Source: Halichondria panicea (lineage: Eukaryota; Porifera; Demospongiae; Suberitida; Halichondriidae). Taken from it: DNA of 64,000 nt. The stretch lies in NCBI RefSeq assembly GCF_963675165.1, contig NC_087391.1, positions 2,003,001 through 2,067,000 on the forward strand, written 5' to 3'. Below are positions 1-11,700 of this stretch, one piece after another. A program made the position numbers and the translations under genes. The notes under the pieces are model-generated. The model worked only from the letters and a program-made list of their open reading frames with translations, ran no database searches and was not told where the DNA came from. The stretch's first letter is position 1; every line of letters starts with the position of its first letter.

Positions 1-1852
1 AGTTATCCATTCCTTGACCTCTATTTCAGACTAGCCACCGAGTGTGGACATGAACCATTCTATATCACTTTTATCCCATTTATCTTCTGGAATATTGATG
101 GTTTCCTGGCCTATAAAGCCATTGTGCTGTGGAGTATTTCTATGTATGTGGGACAGGCGTGTAAGCAGCTTTTCCAATGGAAACGACCAGCGAACCCTCC
201 TTCTTTCAGACTGCAACAAGATCCGAATCTAGAGACTGAATATGGCTTTCCATCGACGCATGCAACTGTATCAACCGTTATGCCATTCTATTTTTTCTAT
301 GGAACCTATGGACGGTATGAGGTAAGAGTTGTGGGTGTGATCTCGTGGGTATACATGTCCATGTGATTATGTAATGTGTACTGTGATAATTATGACTGCG
401 TCTGTCAGTGAGTGGGTGTTAATGTTGCTAAGTACAACACAATTTATGATTTTGCTCTCTTTGCAGTATCCTTTTTGGTTTGGACTTCTATTGGCTTGTA
501 TATGGACATCATCAGTTAGTTTCAGTCGTATCTATCTAGGAGTGCATTCAATAATGGTAAGTCCTGTTCCAATTTATGTACATGTAATACTCAACAATAG
601 GTTTCCTTCACATTTTATTCCGAGGAAATATATAAATGGCATTTGACATTACTTTATCCTTTGTGCAGAGGGTTATATCCTTTGTTGATTTTGTATGGTA
701 AATTTTTTGAAGTATGTACGTACGGGCATGTACTATAAATATCCCTTTTTATACCTTGGTTGCGTATGCGCAGCAAGGTATATGGTAGTGTGTTTGTGTA
801 GACTGCTACAGCAGCTCAAAGATCAATGATCAATGAAGTGCAAGTAAGAGTTTCTTCAATTATTGTGACATTTTCTTGGATAGCAATTTATAGATTCGCA
901 AAATAATGCTTCGTTCTCGAGTTATAGCTACTTGGAATGCCATTGTAGCCTTTTCAGAACAGTACGTAACAAAACTTTCCCATGGAGTATTGCTACTCTG
1001 CTTAGTAGTTAGCTCTGCACTAGAACGCTAGCTATTGATAGCTGCAAGAAAGAGCTGCAAAGCTGCACTTTAATAGCAGTTTCATACAAAAGTCATCATT
1101 TAATTTTGAATTTTTGGCTTCATTTAGCAACGAACATGGTCTATCATTTCCCACTTTTTTGTAAATTTAATAGCTAGATCTAGTAGCTGTAGTTGCTTCA
1201 TATTTGGTGCCTCCACCGAGGCATCAGCACCCGTGGTGCTTTCATTTGAACTGTTCAACTGCACCAAATAATTGACTCATACATACCTACGTATGCACAC
1301 ACATAGGACATTATTGGTGGTATCTTCGTCGCCATAGTCATCCTTCTCATAACATTACCAAATATGGACTCCATTGACCAACTTTTGAGACACTCTGACT
1401 ACTACATAATCTACGTGGCTATCTTTGGGGTGATATTCCTAGTCTACATTTACCCAGTGAACCCAGATAATTGGTCACCAGACAGAGGAGATACAGCCGC
1501 CATTATAGCTTCCAGTGCTGGTATTGTGGTGGGTTACTGGTATCAGGGAGCTTTCCCTGGTGATCTACTCCCAGGGCCGTTTGTGACTGAGCTGCCTTCG
1601 ATTCATGTTATCAGTTTATCTTTTGTTCGGTTTGTAGTCGGAGTTCTTATTCTCTTGCCGACACGTTTTGTGATGAAACTGATCTGTTTCAAGCTGCTGC
1701 CAGTCTTGATGCCTACTCATGGGGTAAAGGAAGTGATACATAGACCCCTAGTTGAGCTGCCTTACAAGATCGTTACTTATGGTGTTATTGGATTCAATGC
1801 AACTTGCCTTGTTCCTATCGTTTTTGATATTTGTGGAATATCAAGAGGTTGA
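1..1852 (+). CDS. SGPP: Sphingosine-1-phosphate phosphatase (partial, 5' end outside window)
   Basis: Three exons are visible: 1-321 (open to the left), 467-556 and 1307-1852 (stop TGA). The enzyme removes phosphate from sphingosine-1-phosphate at the endoplasmic reticulum and belongs to the PAP2 superfamily. All three catalytic motifs are present: KQLFQWKRP (C1), GFPSTHA (C2) and SRIYLGVHSIMD (C3). The last is split by an intron so that the conserved Asp is the first codon of the third exon. Several hydrophobic segments follow, and the C-terminal part (LPYKIVTYGVIGF) resembles SGPP1 and SGPP2 of vertebrates. Reading phase is 0 at both joints. Which SGPP paralogue it corresponds to cannot be decided from the part seen. 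Confidence 0.9.
751..1245 (+). repeat. Interspersed repeat A, copy 1, in the SGPP intron
   Basis: This stretch is clearly related to 13656-14200. Shared blocks include AGCAAGGTATA, GATCAATGAAGTGCAAGTAA, AATAATGCTTCGTTCTCGAG, TTAGTAGTTA and the end block CACCGAGGCATCAGCACC. The copy at 13656 starts TGCCTCGGTG, the reverse complement of the CACCGAGGCA near the end, so the element seems to have short inverted ends. No coding potential was seen. It is probably a non-autonomous transposon. Confidence 0.7.
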
Positions 1853-2210
1853 TCACTACTCCAATGGACTTATATCTAGTTTGTAATAATTTTCTCAGTG
1901 CTGAAGCTTATTCTTTATAGATACATGCAGGTGTACAGTATTCTATAACAATTCTGATCATTGACAAGTAGAATATTCGTTAAAAGCCCTATATAGCAGG
2001 CTAGTCTAGCACAGTTAATTGAAACACCTCATAACAGGCCAAATAATATCGGGGGGTAGAGACTCGCTGGCCAGTCCCACATGTGGCAGCTAGTTAGTAC
2101 ATACATGTACATTATAGTGGAAGACTGAAGGAAGTCATTTCAGTTGAGTTTGGCCCTAGAAGTTATGTGGTCAATTATGGCTTCATTATGTGGTTGACAA
2201 CTGACAAGTA

Positions 2211-2520
2211 TGCCAAGGACTCGGAGGAGGTCCAACAGGCGCGGTGCAGCTTAAGCTCAGAGGAGGTCCGACTTGCGTGCACGAATCACTACAAGTTCAA
2301 TGCATTGCAGTATGGACGTTATCACGTGACCGCAATACCATCAAAGCACTGAACTTGTAGTTATTCATGCACGCATGTCGGACCTCCTCTGAGCTTAAGC
2401 AATTAGCCTCAGCTGATTACAATAACCTACAACGTAGGCGAATAATTATTGCTCAATCAAAAACTAATTGCTAGATCTGCACCGCGCCTTTCGACTGTTG
2501 TACCTCCTCTGCCAAGGACT
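2211..2520. repeat. Nested palindromic element flanked by 11-base direct repeats
   Basis: The 11-mer TGCCAAGGACT occurs at 2211-2221 and 2510-2520, like a target-site duplication. Between them the outer arms are inverted (GAGGAGGTCCAACAG near 2224; its counterpart CTGTTGTACCTCCTC near 2495), as are inner arms around 2252-2302 and 2347-2400 (AGCTTAAGCTCAGAGGAGG and its complement). The rest of the 1853-2974 intergenic region shows no gene; it holds the SGPP 3' flank and the GABBR 5' flank. Confidence 0.75.
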
Positions 2521-2974
2521 TAGACCAGGGACTTACATGGTTACTTTTACAGTGTGTAGCTGATTGGAGCTTAATATCACCTTTAACAATGGTATATGAA
2601 AACACAAACTCCGTGGGGGGGAATAGGGTTGGCTGGAGCCGCTCAAACCAAAACGACGTAAACAGAAGGTCGGTGTTGGTTATTTTATAGTTGATATGGA
2701 CCATATCAACTGATATGTATATTAAATGGTTGATATGTAATTTGAGTGATCTTTAAGAATGCAACATGGCCAGTAAGATGACGTTGGGCACTTTTTGAGT
2801 TCACGGTTGCCTCCAAGTATCAATTAAGGTGTGTGCAAAATACCTACTTTGTTCAGAATGTATGCTTGCATTGTTGTGTCAAGCACATTGCCAGATATAT
2901 TGACTGACAGGAAACACTGAAGCCATTGACTTACACTACATACACAACAGTAAGATGCTATAAGAGAGTCCAAG

Positions 2975-5900
2975 ATGTTGCTAACCTTGCTGAGACTCAC
3001 CCTCCTTGCTTGTGTAGCAGCCTCCACTGATATCCACTTTGGGTTTGTGGCTACTGACAACTCTACAGCGACAGAGCTGATCACTCCACTGGAGATTGCA
3101 CTGGAGCTCATCAATAACAGCTCAAGTATCCTACCTGGCTATCAACTGAATTATGTGCTTTGGTTATCAGAGGTAAATTGTGACTGTCATTGTACTTTGA
3201 TACACATAGATCTAGCTAAAAGGTTTGGGTCTGCGTCTAATATAAAATTACAATTATATCACTCAAGCTAGCTAATTAAAGGTTGTCATATATAATTATT
3301 TGCAGTAGCTCCCAGGAGTGCTTGATCTATTGTACGTTGTCAACTGTATGTTCATAATACTGATACTTTGTTAGCCGACTGTAATATTTAAGCTATAAGA
3401 ATAGCACATATTTTTAAGATCAAACTAAACTTGTGTGTAAAACAATAGTAGTGCGTGCGTGCGTGCGTGCGTGCGTGCGATGTTCGTAGTACTATATGTT
3501 AAGGTATTAAGTAAGCACATAACAGTTTCATGATTTTGAAGTTGTTTGGACAAGCGTAAAAAATACACTGATACAGTGTGACCGCACCACTTCCCTCAAC
3601 CGGTTCCTGGATGTTGTACTGGAGCAGTGCAATGGATCCTCCGGGGGACCAACCATTCTGGGTGTGCTGGGATGTGGATGCACTGAGGCTGACCTCCCAG
3701 TGGCCGAAATTGTTCATCGCTGGAATATGCCTCAGGTAACCTAATGAGAGATCTGTGAATCTTGTCATTCGTTTTCTGATCAACACTATTATGACACGTA
3801 CATTATTTTTGGATGTGTTTTATAATTAATTTGTACACCAACTCATATTATCCCAATAATTTATGGTGTGATGGTTTATATAACACCACCAAATTGAAAT
3901 TGAGATTTGTCACCTAAAATCTTCACTGAATCTTCACTGAAAACAGACCATTGTTTACACGTAACACACAATCATTCAAGTACTTCCTCTGTAGATATCA
4001 TATGCCGGAGAGTCATCAGTGATGAAGGGAAGAAGGCGATTCCCTAATTATTTCCTGCTCCATTCATTGGAGAGCACAGGGAGGGCACTCCAGGCTCTAT
4101 TGTCTGAGTTTAGATGGACAAGGCTGGCCGTTGTTACTGACAATTCCACAAGATTTCTCGAGGTGTAATAATATACATCCAGATTCCTTTGCCATTAGCT
4201 ACTTTGGACATTAGCCAAGTTTCTATTTTTAGCACTCCTGGATACTTACTTGTGTTTGTTCCTATACAGGTTGGACGTTCTATCTACTCAATTCTAGCAT
4301 ATCAGAATATCACTCAAAACCACACAATTTTGGGCCCTGGCAACAGTGAGGAGTCTTTGGCAAGTGAATGTTGACCATCATGTATCGTGACTATTTAGTA
4401 GGTTTCTATTTACAGGATTTGCTGAGTGGTGACTACAGAATATTCTTCCTGAACACATACCGTGAGACAGCCAGAGATATTGTCTGTTACGTAAGCACTT
4501 GCATTATACCCTACACACACACGTCATATTTATATATAGGCCATTGAGCAAAATTTGGAGTTTCCACGCTACGTCTGGATTATCAATGGTTGGTATGGCA
4601 ACGATTGGTGGGTCACCATGGGAACGACAAGATGCAGCAATGACGCTATTGCACAGTTTTTACAAGACTCTAGAGTACTTATTCTACGGCCATACTCGAC
4701 ATCTGAGATTAGTAACGACCTAATAGTTGGAGGAACTGTGAGTTATTTAGGAATATCAAGTGAATTAGAATCTGTATAGTCAGTGGATGAATTGTTAAAA
4801 CAATCAAATATTATCTCAGACAAGAGCGGAGTATTACACGCTGTACAGGGATACTCAACGATCTGGTGGTACTCGATTCATTCCAGAACACTCTCTAATC
4901 TACGACTCTGTGTGGACTCTTGCTCTGGCCCTTAATAGTACTCTGGTCAATCAGAATCCAGCGAGCAACTCCTGTGCTAGTGGCCTTCCCCTTGAGAACT
5001 TTACCTACAGCAGTGCCAGCTTAGGGAGAGAGTTGAGAGATGCTGTCAGCAGGACTAACTTCAAAGGAGCCTCAGTAAGTTGTGTTGTGTGTGAAAATGT
5101 GAGTGTACGTAAAGTGATCACTGTTTGCCTGTTGAATCATTCAGGGCGATGTCATGTTTAATGAGAATGGCATCAGGAGGCACAGCTATACGCTTGTGGA
5201 TCAGTACAGAAATGGTATGAGTATAATGTTAAAAACCTAAGCTTATTATCAATTTCTCTCGTAATGTCGAAGGTGCCGGTATGACTGTTGAGATTGGGAG
5301 AGTTGACCTCCGTGTGTCTTCAGGAGTGTTTAATTTCATGTATGCTGCAAATGAAGACTCGACTGCAGTGTATCCAGGTCAGTACCTACCTGCAGCAGTA
5401 CAGTCTTGAAACCACTGTTACTACATGTATATATCTTGTACGTGTTAATTGTTCACATCGTTGGGTTCTTGTTTGCAGAAGTTACTCCAATGGACGGTAC
5501 TCCAGTGAAAATCGTAACCACGTTTGAGCTCTGGCCTGTTGGACTTTACTACACGCTGGCAGTCATAGGTCTTATCTTCACTTTCATTTGCTTCCTCTTC
5601 AATATTATATTCCGAAAGAGAAAGTAACTGCAGTATCAACATAATTAACTGTCCTTTTAAATGACATTCTTTGCACACAGGATCGTTCGCCTGACAAGTC
5701 CCAATCTAAACTATTTCATCTTACTGGGGGCTCTCCTCGTGTATGGTACCATCTTTGTCTATTTAATCCGTACAACAAATCCTCAAATCTTCAAAATCAG
5801 ATGTTATGTAAGCGTAAACTAAGCAGCATGCAACTTCAGTTAGGAATGTTTAATTTGTTCTATATACCCTTGCAGGTGCTACCTTGGACTGTAACGCTGG

Positions 5901-7962
5901 GCTTTATGCTTGGATTTGGTGTCGTGATTGCCAAGCTGTACCGAGTGATACACATCTTCAAGAACCCCTCCCCTAATAGGACAGTAAGGACCTCCCCCCC
6001 CCCCCCCACACACACACACACTGATACAATTATTGCCCTCCAGCTGTAACTGCTCAACAGTTGCAAAAGCTAACAGCTTCTGTAGGTTCCTAGCCACATT
6101 CTCTTGGACTTTGATTCGGTTTTTTTCTCGAGTTATGGCTTGTTTTACTTACAGTGAAGGCTGTTGCCGTCTCTTCAGAATCTTTCATAGCATCATCTGT
6201 TTGCACAACTTTCTATTCAACATGAGTTAGCCATGTACTAAAAAGTGCTAGCTGCTTGTTAGCCACAAGAGCCAAAAAACAGCTTCAAAGCTAGCTGTAC
6301 ACTGCCAAAATCAGCAGCCATTGTGAACCTTTGCAGATCCATTCCTTTTTGTAACAGAAAATGCAAAATACGTGTAGATCTACATGCTTCTATCCTTGAA
6401 GGTCATTCATCAAGCCACCATAGACTTAATTCTGTCTTCATTAAGCTCCTCTTCTATAACACTCTTGATTAATGTATGCAATTCAATTGTTCATTGTCAG
6501 CGTTTATAACACTCCAATACTTTTTGAGCAAAGCAAGACATGCCAATAGGCATTGTCACAACGCAGCTTGAAACATTCATTGTATCAGTACGTGCCTCTG
6601 CATGCATGGTGGAGTGGAGTTTCAAACACTATTTCCTTGCAGTCTATGAAGGACTGGAAACTTATGATTATCGTCTCCCTCTTTGTGTGCTACGGGCTTC
6701 TAATTCTCCTTCTAAGACTGGTGGTACCTCAATTTAGGGTGGAACCCTTCCTTGCGATAAACAGGGAGAGGCCAAATGGATTAAATGTATGTTAGTATTA
6801 TATATATATACTTGTATAGCTCCCTCATTTTGCTTAAGGCATTAATTTGTAAACCTAGAAACTAGCTTTCATTAGGGCACAAGTTTTGCTTTCGACTCGA
6901 TTACTATTTATTAAAGGACAACCCGTCTGCAACTCTCTATAAATCCTTCCCCTACCCTGTATTATAGATGTAACATACCGTATAGCGCGAAATTTTCGAG
7001 GGGCTTAATTTTCGCGGATTTCGTGGGTTAGAATTCTACACGAAAATTAAGTCCACAAAAAGTGTTCTTTAATTAGAATTACCTGCTATCATGCAAAGAT
7101 TTAAAGGCGTGGCTTCCGGTAAGCAGCCATTCCGCGAACATTGTGCAACGAAATGGTTTTTAGAGGCCAATCCACGAAATATAAGTGCCTCGAAAATTTC
7201 GCGCTATACGGTATACTGCATGTCAACCAGTACTCCCCCTACCCCATGCAGAAGCTGGGCATTGTGGAGACCTACTGCTCCTGGCGATGCCTTGGTGGAA
7301 ATCCAGTTGCCTATTATTATCAAATCATCTACTACGTCTGCCTACTGGTAGTCTTCGCACTCGCTCTAGTGTTTGCCTTACAGACTCGGAAAGTCAAAAT
7401 TGAAGTGTTGAATGACTCAAAGTGGATTGCAGCCATCGTCTATTTTTCAGTGCCTATAACAATCGTGTTTTTTGTTGTGTCTTTTGTTCTCGGGTCATGG
7501 CCTCATCTGAGTGGGTCAATCTACTGTATTGGCTTGTTTTCCCTGAGCACAATGTTCCTGGGATTTGTATTTGTACCAAAAGTAAGATTCTTTACATATT
7601 TGAAACTATAAGTCTTTGTCCAACCTACGTAACCCCTAAACTATCATGTGCACTAGCAGGAGTGCATGAATGCACTCCTGGCACTAGCTATAACGTACAG
7701 TGTTCCCACACCATTAGCCTACATGTATAATTGCCTGTTAAATTCATTGTCCTTCCTCCAAACCGAATGCATTTTTTATTACATGCAGATGGTTGCATTT
7801 GCTAAGGACCCCAAAGGAGAGAACGTATTTTCTAAGAGCAAGACCATCAGTGCTCACTCGACTAATGGTACCTATGGTATCGATGGGAGGCAACCCACCT
7901 GCGTTACCACCATGGACAACCCACTCAAAGGGAACGAAAGCACAGATACTGAAGTACTGTGA
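2975..7962 (+). CDS. GABBR: Metabotropic GABA-B-like receptor (class C GPCR)
   Basis: Fifteen exons give 781 residues: 2975-3172, 3577-3735, 3995-4162, 4270-4359, 4416-4490, 4540-4737, 4820-5074, 5145-5214, 5273-5377, 5479-5623, 5681-5807, 5876-5983, 6643-6786, 7252-7581, 7789-7962. A signal peptide (MLLTLLRLTLLACVAAS) is followed by a Venus-flytrap ligand domain of about 430 residues, seven membrane spans and a short cytoplasmic tail. Typical GABA-B sequence is present: RKRKIVRLTSPNLNYFILLG after TM1, KLYRVIHIFKN after TM3, and FVFVPK at the end of TM7. There is no cysteine-rich linker, as in GABA-B and unlike mGluR. The intron after 4359 uses a GC donor (GCAAGT); only this keeps the frame. 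The acceptor of exon 14 could be 7231 instead of 7252, which adds seven in-frame residues. The ligand is not predictable from this reading. Confidence 0.93.
3453..3479 (+). repeat. (GTGC)n microsatellite
   Basis: About six to seven tandem GTGC units lie in GABBR intron 1. Dinucleotide and homopolymer runs in other introns (poly-C and CA near 5995-6020 and 42402-42430, GT near 32771) are of the same trivial kind. Confidence 0.9.
6025..6310 (+). repeat. Possible diverged relative of repeat A in GABBR intron 12
   Basis: The block TCTCGAGTTATGGCTTGTTTTACTTAC and later GCTAGCTGC-rich sequence follow the same order as in repeat A at 751-1245 and 13656-14200, but identity is low. The assignment is tentative. 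The intron otherwise shows nothing coding. Confidence 0.35.
6976..7213 (+). mobile_element. Foldback MITE, family 1 (ACCGTATAGCGCG ends), copy 1
   Basis: The ends are perfect inverted repeats: TACCGTATAGCGCGAAATTT at the left and AAATTTCGCGCTATACGGTA at the right, flanked by TA. The interior has further self-complementary blocks (CGAAAATTAAG / CTTAATTTTCG). Near-identical copies lie at 45600-45827 (opposite orientation) and 63607-63844. This copy ends only 38 bases before GABBR exon 14, so the branch-site region of that intron may be element-derived. There is no transposase; it is non-autonomous. Confidence 0.9.
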
Positions 7963-8741
7963 ACACAGAGGTGAACGTTACTGGGAGAATATACCCTAAT
8001 CATGTTGTCTCTTTTGTATAGTTACTATTCTCATTTTTATAGCCTTGATGTGTAATCATAACCCTCATTTCCAGCTGCAGTATGACAATTAAGTTAATAC
8101 TGAAACCTACCACATAACACAATCCTTTAAAGCTGCTCTGACCTACCACTCTAACTGAAACATAAGTCGCAAAAGTATAATCTGCATTGAATTAGTGACT
8201 CCCACCCAACGTAATTACAAGAGGTAAACATCTGCTAGCTTACTAGTAAAGGTTTCCCTAATGCTAATGCTAGTGAAAGCGATGAACTCTTGTGGTATGG
8301 TATGAGTTTTCTCTGTGTCCTCCACCCTCAGGCACACACCTGTGATCTCACCTGAGCAAGGGGAGGGAGGAGTCAGTACACTCCGTACTGGCTATTAGCA
8401 CTATAGTGGGTCAGAGATAGTGGGTATTGTATAATGATACAGAGCCGAGGGAGGAGGTCAATCAACAGCATACCAGTCAACGGCAATATAGTAGGTATTC
8501 ACTATTGTATTAATTAATACAGAGCAAGGAGAGGGTCACTAGTGGGTGATACAGAGGAGGCCGGTGGGGGGGCAGGGGCAGTATACAGCAGTATCCGTGT
8601 ACAAACACACCGGTACTCTAGGATTAAAGTGTACAAACACACCTGGTACTGCAAACATAAAACTGGAACAGGGTCATTTATGGTAAAAGTGTCAAAACGG
8701 TTGAACTCAAAAACTCCAAAAAATCATTCGACTTTTCCAAA
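7963..8741 (+). other. Intergenic: GABBR 3' flank and ACSS upstream region
   Basis: No credible coding region was seen. The stretch 8330-8740 is relatively rich in GAGGGAGG and GATACAGAG motifs, and GTGTACAAACACACC is repeated at about 8598 and 8628. It probably includes the promoter and 5' UTR of the acetyl-CoA synthetase gene. No TATA box is convincing. Confidence 0.4.
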
Positions 8742-11700
8742 ATGGAGTCCTCTTGCAAGTACCCGTTGCAGTTATCTTCAGTGTCTGAGGAATATGCAGC
8801 CCAGTATGAGGAAAGTTTAAAGAACCCAGAACAGTTCTGGGGTCACCTGGCCCGTACCCGACTGCGCTGGATCAAAGAGTTTGACCAGGTCATGGACTGT
8901 GATATGAACAAAGGCAGCTTCAAGTGGTTTCAAGGAGGTGTCATCAATGTCTCAGGTGAACTTGTATTAGAAAATACCTAAATGAAGGCACAGCAGTATT
9001 TTGCAGAATGGCTAGGCTAGGCGGCTGCGGGTATTAAAGGTTGTCGTATTCTGATTACGTGTGTAGGTGTTGATCTGTGCTGATAGTAACATTTGCATAT
9101 TAGAAAATTGTTTGGATCGCCATGCTGAGAGGAACCCAGACAAGGCGGCCTTGATTTGGGAGAAGGACGAGCCAGGAGAGCAGGAGGTGGTCTCTTACAG
9201 GTAATCAAATCACACGTTGTCGCCACCAGTAGATAAAAATGTGCCAAACTTAATGCTCTTTCCAGTTTATGTATATGGTAGCTTGGTAGCTGTCAATCAG
9301 TTGCAGGATACCTTTCGAGTTACATTTGCATTTAATATCTCAGAAGGGTTATCGATAGTGGGTCACACACATTGTGACTGCAAATACGATATTATTAATT
9401 ATACTCCCTTGTTCAGTGTATTTCTCTTCACCCCGCCATGCAGCACTCTACTGGACATGACGTGCCAGGTTGCCAATGTCCTCAAGAAGGATGGGGTCAA
9501 GAAGGGAGACCGAGTGGCCATCTACATGCCTGTATCACCACTGTTAGTCGCCGCCATGTTGGCTTGTGCTAGAATTGGAGCTATTCATAGGTAAGAACGA
9601 CTTAATATGCCTTTAACCACATCAAATTTAAACTAATGAGTAATGTATGCAACACCAGTATATACACACTTTAGGATCCCTTGAGTATAATAAATATGCC
9701 TCCCCTTTCTCCATACCACCATACCAATTATCATTTTCTATCAACCCATCCATCATTCCACTTTATTGATTCTGGCTTCTCACTGCAGCATTGTGTTCGG
9801 AGGGTTTAGTGCTGAGTCTCTGGGAAGCAGGATCATTGATGGTAAAAGAATAACTTGAGAGAATATTATTTAGTCTTAACCGCTGGAGTCTATTTCAGAA
9901 CGGCAAAAATCCCCCTGTAGCCCTTAAATAAGCTCTGTTACAATTACACAATGTATTAAGGCCCAAAATCTGTCTCTGCACTCTACTACATACTGTAAGA
10001 CTGACACTCCGGTGTGCCTACACGTGAGATTGAATGTGTCCCCTATAGGTTCTTGCAGTGTGGTGTTCACGGCGGACCAGGGTGTGAGAGGTGGCAAGGT
10101 GATTCCCCTCAAGCAGACAGTGGACGAGGCTCTCAAGGGCTGTGACTGTGTCCGTAGAGTGTTTGTGGCCAGGAGGACTGGAGCTAAAGTGCCCTTCACT
10201 GAAGGCAGGGATGTGTGGCTGGACGAAGTGAGGGACAATGTATTTTGCATATCCTATAGCAACCTTCAATAAATGTAGCTGTGCTGCACTATGAAGGCAA
10301 AAAACCACCGGCATGGCATCCCTTCTGCTAGAAATTTATGCGTGATACTAACTGCGTCATTTAATTGAGGTTCACTAGAATAGATAATCAGAGTATTAAA
10401 ATTGGCCAAACCCGTTATTTATGCTTGCTCTAGTACTACGGTATTTGAATTCCAGTGTGTAAACCCACAACCCCTACAAAGCCCAGAGTCCCTTGTAACA
10501 CATACTCCCCTCCTCCTCAGGCCATGTCCCAGGAATCAACGGTGTGTCCCCCAGAGCCTCTAGACAGTGAGGACATTCTGTTTATGCTCTACACGTCCGG
10601 CAGCACTGGAAAGCCTAAGGGCATTGTTCACACTCAAGCCGGATACCTCCTCTACGCCTCCATGACACAGCAGGTGAATAAGTGTACAGTGTACGCTCAT
10701 GTGTGTTAATTAGTACGTATAATTAATTATACATTCACAAAAAGTGATAAATCTTTTGTAATCATTCATTAGCACAAGATTGTGGTTCGCTTTAGCTTTA
10801 CTCTGTGTCTGAATCCAGACACTGTATGTACATTGGTTTCCATTTTTCACCGAATGATTTAACTTATAATATTGGGTGTACCATTAATTGTAATTCCTGC
10901 AGTATGCGTTCGACTTCCGGTCTGAGAGTGATGTGTTTGCATGTGTGGCTGACATAGGTTGGATCACTGGCCACTCCTACGTTGTCTACGGTCCACTGTG
11001 TAACGGAGGCACCACGGTACTATTTGAGAGTCACCCCATCTACCCCAACCCAGGTCAGCCATCAGTGTTGTGTTTGTTTTAAGAATATAGAGAGCCTGTG
11101 AATGGGAGGACACTGTTGTGTTGCTTACGGTAGACATCTTACCTTGTTACAAGAATTTCCCTTTTTGAAGTACCCTAAAACTATCAAGCAACAAGTTAGC
11201 ACTTGTACATGAACCGTTCTCCTTTATTTTTTGGGGTGTTCTTTGTTTGTTAGATCTTATTGAGAACCCATACCTCTGTAGAAATGTGTGTCTTTGATCT
11301 CCCCTCTTCCCCTGCCCCAGGGCGCTACTGGGAGATGGTCGAACGACTCAAGATCACACACTTCTACACAGCACCCACTGCCATCAGACTGCTCATCAAG
11401 TACGGAGACGACTGGGTGACAAAGTACAACAGATCCACACTTAGAATCCTTGGATGTGGTAAGGAGACACTGGTTTTTCTCTGGTACTGTACACTTGTCT
11501 CCCTCTCCACAATCAGTCTGTACTACATACTGGGTGCATATGTATGTATCAGGCAATCAGCTAGAATCGCTACAGCCTCTAACAAATTGACCTTGAAGAG
11601 ACCGATATGTTTCTCTGTCCCATTGCTAGCTATACTGTACGATGATTGTGCATGGCTGAAAGTATGTACTCATGTTGATTTCATAATACAGTGTACTTAC

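Noticed and set aside
2167-2352. A 61-residue ORF near the SGPP end
   Set aside because: It lies in the palindromic element 2211-2520 and has no recognisable protein features.
3453-3479. CRISPR-like array
   Set aside because: It is a simple (GTGC)n microsatellite without spacers, in an intron of an animal gene.
7091-7251. Open frames running out of the MITE into GABBR exon 14
   Set aside because: They are made of the foldback element; the receptor frame joins 6786 to 7252 (or 7231) in phase without them.
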